A stretch of 64,000 nucleotides of DNA from Coleophoma eucalyptorum (Eukaryota; Ascomycota; Leotiomycetes; Helotiales; Dermateaceae). Shown here piece after piece: positions 58,104 through 64,000 of the stretch. The notes below the pieces were generated by a model. That model made no database searches. It had not been told where the DNA came from and saw only the letters and a program-made list of their open reading frames with translations. Numbering within the stretch: the first letter of the stretch is position 1; every line of letters begins with the position of its first letter. The stretch spans positions 62,001 to 126,000 of the forward strand of contig JALRME010000024.1 in the NCBI GenBank assembly GCA_026120035.1. The letters are read 5' to 3'. The position numbers and the translations under genes are program-made.

Positions 58104-59192
58104 GCACAATTTAGGATCTCTTATTTTAAACAAGGACTCCTATTTTTGGTGGAGCAGCCATCCAGTCAACCAGCACAGCCACCTACTTTTCCAATTCACC
58201 AAACCCGATCACAGTAATTCCCTTCTGTTGCTCAACAAAAAACCATTGCATAGCGGAGTCGGCGTAATTTTGCATCATCATCTACCTATGTTTCGATGCA
58301 CCAGGGCCTTTCAATTGTTTACCCCTGCTTATTATTTTTCGAAATTTTTGTGCATTACCTGCTGTACAATACCAAATCTGTTCTTTTCTCTACCGACCCT
58401 GGGGCATTTGCTTTTTTTTCCCTCGCAATCCGGTGTTTGGAGCTGGAGGCTCGTTATTGTTCTTGTTTCGCTACTTGTTTTTTGAAAGATCGAGTAATGA
58501 TGGCTTTACATGCATGTTCGCGAGGAGTGGCTATTATAGGAGAGCAAGGAAATGATTGGAAATTAGGCTCTGGATGAGTCTTTTTTCCTGGCATCAATTC
58601 TCATTGCTCTCCAAGTTCACGTCTTGCTTGGTCTTTGTTTTTTGAATCCGTGGAAACCCGCCTGGGTATATTTTGTCATGATAGATGGTTGAGATGAAAG
58701 CACAAGGACAGCAAATACACTTTGGCATTGCAGAAATGGAGGAAGAAAAAGGTGAAGGGAAGAGGGCAGTTTCATGATTGCGTTCAAACATGGCAGCCAT
58801 ACACAACCTTGTATATACCCCCTGAAAGAATAAGAAATCATTTGATATAAACAAAATCGTAGAACTGGCTCGAATCTTGTGTTTGTGTTTCGTGTTTGGT
58901 GGAATTTTAACCCCAAATGAGCTACTTAGTCATTCAGCTCTCTTTGACTTGGTGACAGATGGCTAAATGAGGTATCCGTATGCTTCAAAGAATGTCGTAT
59001 AATCACCAAATTACAAGCATACACGACCGATCAAGGGTATATACATCCATAAACTAGTTATGGGTTAAGTTACATGTACTGATTTTGCAACCTCAAAATC
59101 AGGTTACGGAATTTTTAGCTCTCAGCAATGCAAGGCTTTGGAAATAGCTAGTTACGTTCCGTTTTAAGCCAACATAGTTAAGCTTCCCATCC
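58104..59192. other. Intergenic region between convergent genes
   Basis: About 1.09 kb of 3' flanking DNA. Open frames at 58072-58577 and 58594-58916 are artefacts of T-rich sequence. I see no gene. Confidence 0.5.
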
Positions 59193-60343
59193 TCAAGCAA
59201 CGTCCGGCAAGCTTTTCTCCACAGCATCCAATTCCCCAATGGGCCCCTTCCAGTTCTCCCACTCCGCATCCCCGCCAGGGATGCCCCCAAATAGCGGAAG
59301 TCTCGTCCCATCCCTCTCCCCCAGTCCCATGACCCGCGCAACCGCCTCCTTGATTCCCACGGTTCCGAACTTCACCACCAACTCCTCCACGACGCTCAGC
59401 TTATACTGCAGCGCCCTCCTCTCGGCAACTTCTGCATCACTCACAGAGTTCTTGATCGACAGCTCATACAGGTGCACGACAGACCGCGGGAAGAAGCCCG
59501 CCGTGCCGTCGATCACACCGGCGCAGCCAACCGAGACCACGGGCAGGAGCTGCTGCCCGAGCCCGGAGAAGGTGTGGAAGTGCGAATGGTCGATTGATGG
59601 GTTGCTTGCAATCTGGCAGTGGTAGGACACGTCGCCGTGTGAGAGCTTGCAGCCGACAATGTTGGCGTGCTTGGCGAGCGTGGCGTAGGTTGAGGGTACT
59701 ACTTTCACGTTGTTGGATACGCCTGGGTAGTGATAACTATGCCCCGCCCCCCAAGTAAGTAAATATACATATATGTAGATGGACCTGTATTTGGCGCAAC
59801 CAATTCAAACAAAGGATTTTGGTTTCTCTCCTTGGGTAATAGCTAGAGCAAGAGAAAAGAAAGAAGGGAAGAGAAAGAGAAAAGGAACAATCAAACGTAC
59901 ATCATGACGGGAATCGGCGACTGATCAGCCACGGCCGTAAACCAATGGATGATACCGTCCTGCGTACTGGCCCCAGCAAAGTAGCCAGGCACAAGGCACA
60001 ACCCCCACTGGGCACCGGCATCCTTCGCGCTGCGCAGCTGTTGCACAACCTCATCAACATGCTGCGCGGCAGTGCCCGCAATGATCGGGTAGTCTTTGAA
60101 GCCGGCCTCCTCGAGTGCCTTACGTTGCGAAGACAGCACTTCGAAGCGCTCGCTGTTGGTGAGGTGCACGGCTTCGCCGGTGCTGCCCAGGATGACCAGA
60201 CCCTTCACGCCCGCACGTGCGAGGGCGAGCGAGTGCTTGCTCTGGGTTGCGGTGTCCAGGGGGGAGATGTGACTGGCAGTGCTTTTAGAGGCGAAGAAGG
60301 TCGGCACCGGGACGTAGACGCCGGGTGGTGGTGGGGAGGACAT
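59193..60343 (-). CDS. DapA/NanA-family aldolase
   Basis: This is a class I (Schiff-base) TIM-barrel aldolase or lyase. Two exons (59901-60343, 59193-59736) give 328 residues from MSSPPPPGVYVPVPTFFASK. LVILGSTGEAVHLTNSER contains the GxTGE pyruvate-binding motif. The catalytic Tyr lies in IYHYPGVSNN, assembled across the intron. The Schiff-base Lys is in NIVGCKLSHGD, and VGCAGVIDG is the late barrel glycine motif. The sequence pattern resembles fungal catabolic aldolases such as L-threo-3-deoxy-hexulosonate aldolase or 4-hydroxy-2-oxoglutarate aldolase, not bacterial lysine synthesis, since fungi make lysine by the aminoadipate route. The intron is 164 nt. The neighbouring lactonase-like gene supports a sugar-acid pathway. 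The substrate is not determined. Confidence 0.88.
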
Positions 60344-61242
60344 GTTGGGCTTCTGGGGAGATGATCTATGTATGGTCTCGTCTTTGGTATGGAAGAAGAG
60401 CTGCAAAGAGAGAAAGGGAGAGGCAGATACTCGGCTTCAAGAAGAGACAGGAGAGAAATGAGAGGGAGGAAAGGGGAAAAAAGAAGGTGCAAGAGAAGTG
60501 TAGAAAATATATATATGAGGGGTCAAATACAAGTCCCCTTGGTTAGTGCTTGCTTAAGTGGACGCAAGACCACGGACGTAGAACTTTCCCCAGAGCAGGA
60601 AGAGGGATGGATAAAGGCTAACCCGCACAGCAGCCCGTCCCACCAAAGAACAATGGCATAATGGAGGGGAATTCGCTATACATAGCGCTGCATTGGGAGA
60701 TTGGTCGTTGGCCCAGTCAAGCTGCTGTTCTCGGGCGAAAGCATTCCTGCTTGGCGTGTCGTCGCTAAACGATGCCCCGAAGGACCGAAGCGAGCGAGCG
60801 GGAGTTGGGCTTGGGTTGAGAAATGATTGTAGAGCCGGCTTTGGCTGTCGGACCATGTGCTGCACGAGTCGGAGAGTAATCTTGGTGTCTAGTACCCTCG
60901 TCCTCCTGATCCTTCCACCTGATGGCTCTGGTGGACTAACGGTGCCAATGATTCTGCAGTGTGGTAATGGCTATAGCTGAGTATCGACGGTGCGGTCTGT
61001 AGGAGCATGTTCCGGCTACGCGTAACTTCTCCACCGGTTTCCTTCTTTTGGATTGCAATCTTAGTATGGATGGTAGGATTTGATCAATCGACGTCTAAGT
61101 TTCTACTCAAGCAATACATCAATGAACGAGGCTACTTCATGCATATGAGGTACCGCACATTCAAGTGAGGTAGTCGCTACACAGAAGGCACAGATACCCA
61201 ACCTATAAAGCTTGCATTGGTATCATAAAAAATCTCTACAAG
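60344..61242. other. Upstream region of the aldolase gene
   Basis: About 900 bases contain the aldolase promoter and the amidohydrolase 3' UTR. The leader just before the aldolase start is purine-rich on the plus strand (pyrimidine-rich in the sense of the gene). I see no further gene. Confidence 0.5.
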
Positions 61243-62332
61243 CTACAAAAGCTCCTTAATATCATATGCCTTAATAGCAGTGCCACTCCAAATCATAATT
61301 TGCTCCTCCTTAGTCAAGCCGCCCAAATAACAAAATCGCTGGACAACCTCCCTCCACTTTGTCCACGAGTCTTCTACACCGACGGTACAGACGGGCCAGT
61401 TGCTGCCATACATGATTCTAAAGGCGCCGAAGGCCGCCAGGATAATGGCCAGGTGGTTTTGAATCGCTTCGAAAATTTCTGGCACCGATTTAGTCTTGAG
61501 TGATGCGGGCATCTCTTCAAAACATCCCGAAAGCTTCATGTATGTCTTGCTGCAGCTGCTGAGTGTGAACATGGCAGTTCGCCAGGCGAGGAAACTAGGA
61601 TCCGTAGGGTTGTATATAGAGAGATCAGGTTTGCAGAGGTGGTCTGAAGGTTATTTAGCAATGTGACTAGTGAGCAATCCAAAGTTGGGACTTACTTATG
61701 ATGAAGGCGACTTTCTCCTCCTCAGGAACACCCTCATGGGCCCTCGAGATCATCTCAACTGCCTCTTCCAACTGCCACTTCCCACCCGAGTGTTGATCCA
61801 CGCCTAGGTCAAACACGTATCCCTTCTTTCCCAACCACTTCAAGCCTTCAATAAACCCACCCTGCAACATGACACCCTTTGGTTTGTCCTGCACCAGGTA
61901 CCTGAATCCCTTGATCTTACCAAAGCTATCTCCCGCATGCTTCTTTACCTCTTCCACATATTTCTCCATTGCCTCCGCTCCACCAGGGACAGGTGCCCAG
62001 GGGACGATGGCCAAGCACAGCTTGGAGTCTGCAGCAGTATGTCCTTCTCCTTCTTTGGGCTGTCCTGTAGCTATACGTCGCAGCCAATCAACCTCCATCA
62101 GTGGCATTGCCCATCCCTTCCCATCTTCGCCTGGCTCAACAGTACTCTTTCGGTCTGTCTCTAGGAAGATGAAGCCCTCCAGTGCAGAAGGCGCTCCTGT
62201 CACTGCGGCGTACTCTTCCAGAGAATGTTGTTTGTTCAAGGGATTGTCAGGAGTAACCCATGCTAGCGTCTCGAGTTCGGATGTTGGGTAGAGATGGATG
62301 TGTGAGTCGACAATGGGGTATTCTGTAGCCAT
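61243..62332 (-). CDS. Amidohydrolase-2 family protein, lactonase-like
   Basis: This is a TIM-barrel hydrolase of the COG3618 kind, which includes L-rhamnono- and L-fucono-lactonases. Two exons (61696-62332, 61243-61643) give 345 residues. The metal-type HxH is at the start in VDSHIHLYP. FRYLVQDKPKGVML is the typical mid-barrel block, and the next His is in IINHLCKPD across the intron. MYGSNWPVC is the final barrel motif; most relatives I recall have Asp (GSDWP), so Asn here may alter catalysis or mark a subgroup. The chain ends with the usual WSGTAIKAYDI. It lies between the aldolase and the MetX-like hydrolase, divergent from the latter. A lactone-opening role is inference. Confidence 0.82.
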
Positions 62333-62790
62333 ATTTTGAGTTTGATGGTGTTGGGTGAGCTTGCTCTTCGGTTATGGGCTTGTCGGTGTGTTGATGGAGC
62401 TTTGGAGGTTTATGCGCTGTTGAATAACCCCTCCTCTTGCTTATCGCTTATCAGAGGGGCAGGGGTCCACCACCGCCCAGTGCTGGCAAGGGAAGACTTG
62501 GAGCTGCATTCATATGTAGACTTCGAATCAACTGTGCCATATAATACTGTGGACTTGAGGTATATCGTTTGTCATTCATACATATAATATCTGCAGAGCT
62601 GCTCCGTTCGGTTTTGCCATGATGAGATTTGCTTTGGTATCTCCGCCGTCGGAACGTCCGCTCTCACTATCGAACTCCGAAAGACATGCCCCTCATATCA
62701 GAGATGTTCACATTCATAAACTTTCCATGAACTTACAATCCTGCTCTACCTGCTTTCCACAACTACCAATCTCTCTTCCAGTAAAACAAC
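62333..62790. promoter_or_regulatory. Divergent promoter, amidohydrolase / MetX-like hydrolase
   Basis: There are 458 bases between the two starts, consistent with a shared regulatory region. No clear TATA box or known inducer site was identified. Confidence 0.5.
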
Positions 62791-63822
62791 ATGTCGTCTA
62801 AAGCCCCCTACGATGCAACTGGCATCGAATACTTCGAGATCCCAGACTTCCAATTCAGCAGCGGCCACAGCCAACCCATCAAACTAGCCTACCGCTCCCT
62901 CAACGCCTCTGGAACAAAAGGCACAGTCTTGATCCCAACATGTTACGGAGGACGCATAAACTCAACTCTGAACTTCAGCACCGGAGCATTGAAAGACTAC
63001 CATGTGATAGTCGTCGCAATGCTAGGCAACGGTGAATCAAGTTCGCCCTCCAACGACCCCACCTTCCCGTTGACCAAGCCAGGACCAAGCGTGCAGTACG
63101 AAGATGATGTGAACGCGCAATATAAGCTCGTAACCGAGCGCTTCGGACTCAAGAGTCTCGAGGCCGTGATTGGATTTAGTATGGGTGGCCAACAAGCGTA
63201 TTACTGGAGCGTGATGCACGGCTCGAGCCCATCACCGTTTCTGAAGCACGCTGTGGTCATCTGCAGCTCTGCAAAGACGTCCGGTCACAACTACGCTTTC
63301 CTCGAAGGGCCCATTTCCGCTCTGGAGGCTGCTGGTGATTATGACGGCGGTGCCTATCGTACTAAAGGCATCAAACCACGTGAGGGTTTAAGAGCGTTTG
63401 GCCGAGCGTATGCCGGGTGGTTGACCAGTGCAGAATGGTTTAGACAGGAGCTCTGGCGGAAGATGGGCGCAGCTTCTCTGAAAGATTGGTTGCATCCTGA
63501 GGTTGCGGGCTATGAGAGCTGGGATGCGGAGAATCTTCTAACGCTGGCGAGGAAGTGGCAGAATGGTGATATTGGGAAGGTTGGGAGTGGAGGTGGTGGT
63601 TTTGAGAAAGCATTGCAAGGGATCCAGGCTAGAGTGCTGGTTATGCCGAGTATGACGGATCAATATTTCTCTTGGAAGGATAGCGAACGTGAGATAGCAC
63701 ATTTGAAGAATGGTGTGTTTAGACCGATTGATACCATCTGGGGTCACATAGGAGGTGGTGGTGCTAACCCTGTTGATACCGAGTGGATGGATGGGGAGAT
63801 CGCTGCGTTCCTTAAAGGATAG
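62791..63822 (+). CDS. MetX-like alpha/beta-hydrolase
   Basis: An intronless gene of 343 residues from MSSKAPYDATGIEYFEIPDF. It has the homoserine-O-acetyltransferase-like alpha/beta-hydrolase layout: LAYRSLNASGTKGTVLIPT near the start, nucleophile elbow VIGFSMGGQQAYYW (Ser), acid in MPSMTDQYF (Asp) and His in IWGHIGGGG. True MetX enzymes have an extended lid and work in methionine synthesis. This shorter form more likely hydrolyses or transfers an acyl group in secondary or catabolic metabolism. No signal peptide is present. It is divergent from the lactonase-like gene. Substrate unknown. Confidence 0.85.
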   Translation: MSSKAPYDATGIEYFEIPDFQFSSGHSQPIKLAYRSLNASGTKGTVLIPTCYGGRINSTLNFSTGALKDYHVIVVAMLGNGESSSPSNDPTFPLTKPGPSVQYEDDVNAQYKLVTERFGLKSLEAVIGFSMGGQQAYYWSVMHGSSPSPFLKHAVVICSSAKTSGHNYAFLEGPISALEAAGDYDGGAYRTKGIKPREGLRAFGRAYAGWLTSAEWFRQELWRKMGAASLKDWLHPEVAGYESWDAENLLTLARKWQNGDIGKVGSGGGGFEKALQGIQARVLVMPSMTDQYFSWKDSEREIAHLKNGVFRPIDTIWGHIGGGGANPVDTEWMDGEIAAFLKG

Positions 63823-64000
63823 CGAGGTTGTGAAAGGTGCAATTGGTAGCTAGACCTGTTGAAGGAATATCGTGAGACTAAGCATGATGAAGTTGGTTTA
63901 AAAATTGCTACCTTTTCCACCAGTAATAATATTTGTCAGTGTTCAAGAGTGGTTTTCTATTATAGATGCGTATGCCAGAGGGGCCAAGAGCAAATTAGGT
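63823..64000. other. 3' flank at window end
   Basis: About 180 bases after the hydrolase stop; I see no feature. Confidence 0.5.

Overview
The window is nuclear DNA of a filamentous ascomycete (Pezizomycotina). Genes are split by many short (about 50-70 nt) GT-AG introns with CTRAY/TACTAAC-like branch sites. Gene spacing is moderate, and the content is typical of a plant-biomass-degrading mould: AA9 LPMO, CBM1-GH6 cellobiohydrolase, GH51 arabinofuranosidase and MFS sugar porters. A Leotiomycetes-like fungus is my guess, but I cannot prove it without a search. I see no transposon, CRISPR array, rRNA or tRNA gene.

Layout. 1-0.7 kb: 3' end of the RACK1/Asc1 (CPC-2) gene, with a U24-like box C/D snoRNA inside an intron. 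1.4-9.0 kb: a carbon-acquisition block made of an AA9 LPMO divergent from a GH6 cellobiohydrolase, then an MFS sugar transporter whose upstream region is dense in CreA-type SYGGRG sites. 9.4-16 kb: genome maintenance and mitochondrial translation (HMCES/SRAP protein with PIP boxes, RFC1, mitochondrial uL16). 16.7-25.7 kb: a His/Pro/Gln-rich small membrane protein, an 11-zinc-knuckle protein, a Kv-beta-type aldo-keto reductase, a PPxY single-pass protein and the tiny TFIIH subunit TFB5. 26.5-32.6 kb: an MFS sugar porter divergent from an intracellular GH51 arabinofuranosidase. 33.4-40.5 kb: an uncharacterised protein with an ambiguous 5' end, ribosomal protein uL3, and the Cyc8/Ssn6 corepressor. 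45.8-50.5 kb: a TMEM115-like Golgi protein and a LisH-WD40 protein of the TBL1/Sif2 type. 55.8-58.1 kb: a Kre6/Skn1 GH16 protein. 59.2-63.8 kb: a DapA-family aldolase, a lactonase-like amidohydrolase and a MetX-like alpha/beta-hydrolase, probably a small catabolic group.

Two gene-poor stretches of more than 5 kb lie upstream of the Cyc8 and Kre6 genes. They carry homopolymeric C/G tracts and short tandem repeats, but no credible gene.

How the genes connect. The secreted enzymes AA9 and GH6 release cello-oligosaccharides or cellobiose, and the neighbouring transporter may import sugars. The second transporter, paired with a cytosolic GH51, suggests uptake of arabino-oligosaccharides before hydrolysis. 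The aldolase/amidohydrolase pair suggests sugar-acid or lactone catabolism. Cyc8 and RACK1 are general regulators and are not specific to these pathways. The observations most worth a check are the intron-hosted U24 homologue, the transporter/GH51 pair, the modular phase-1 exon structure and GC-AG intron of the zinc-knuckle gene, and the presequence-like frame without an AUG at about 34.1 kb.
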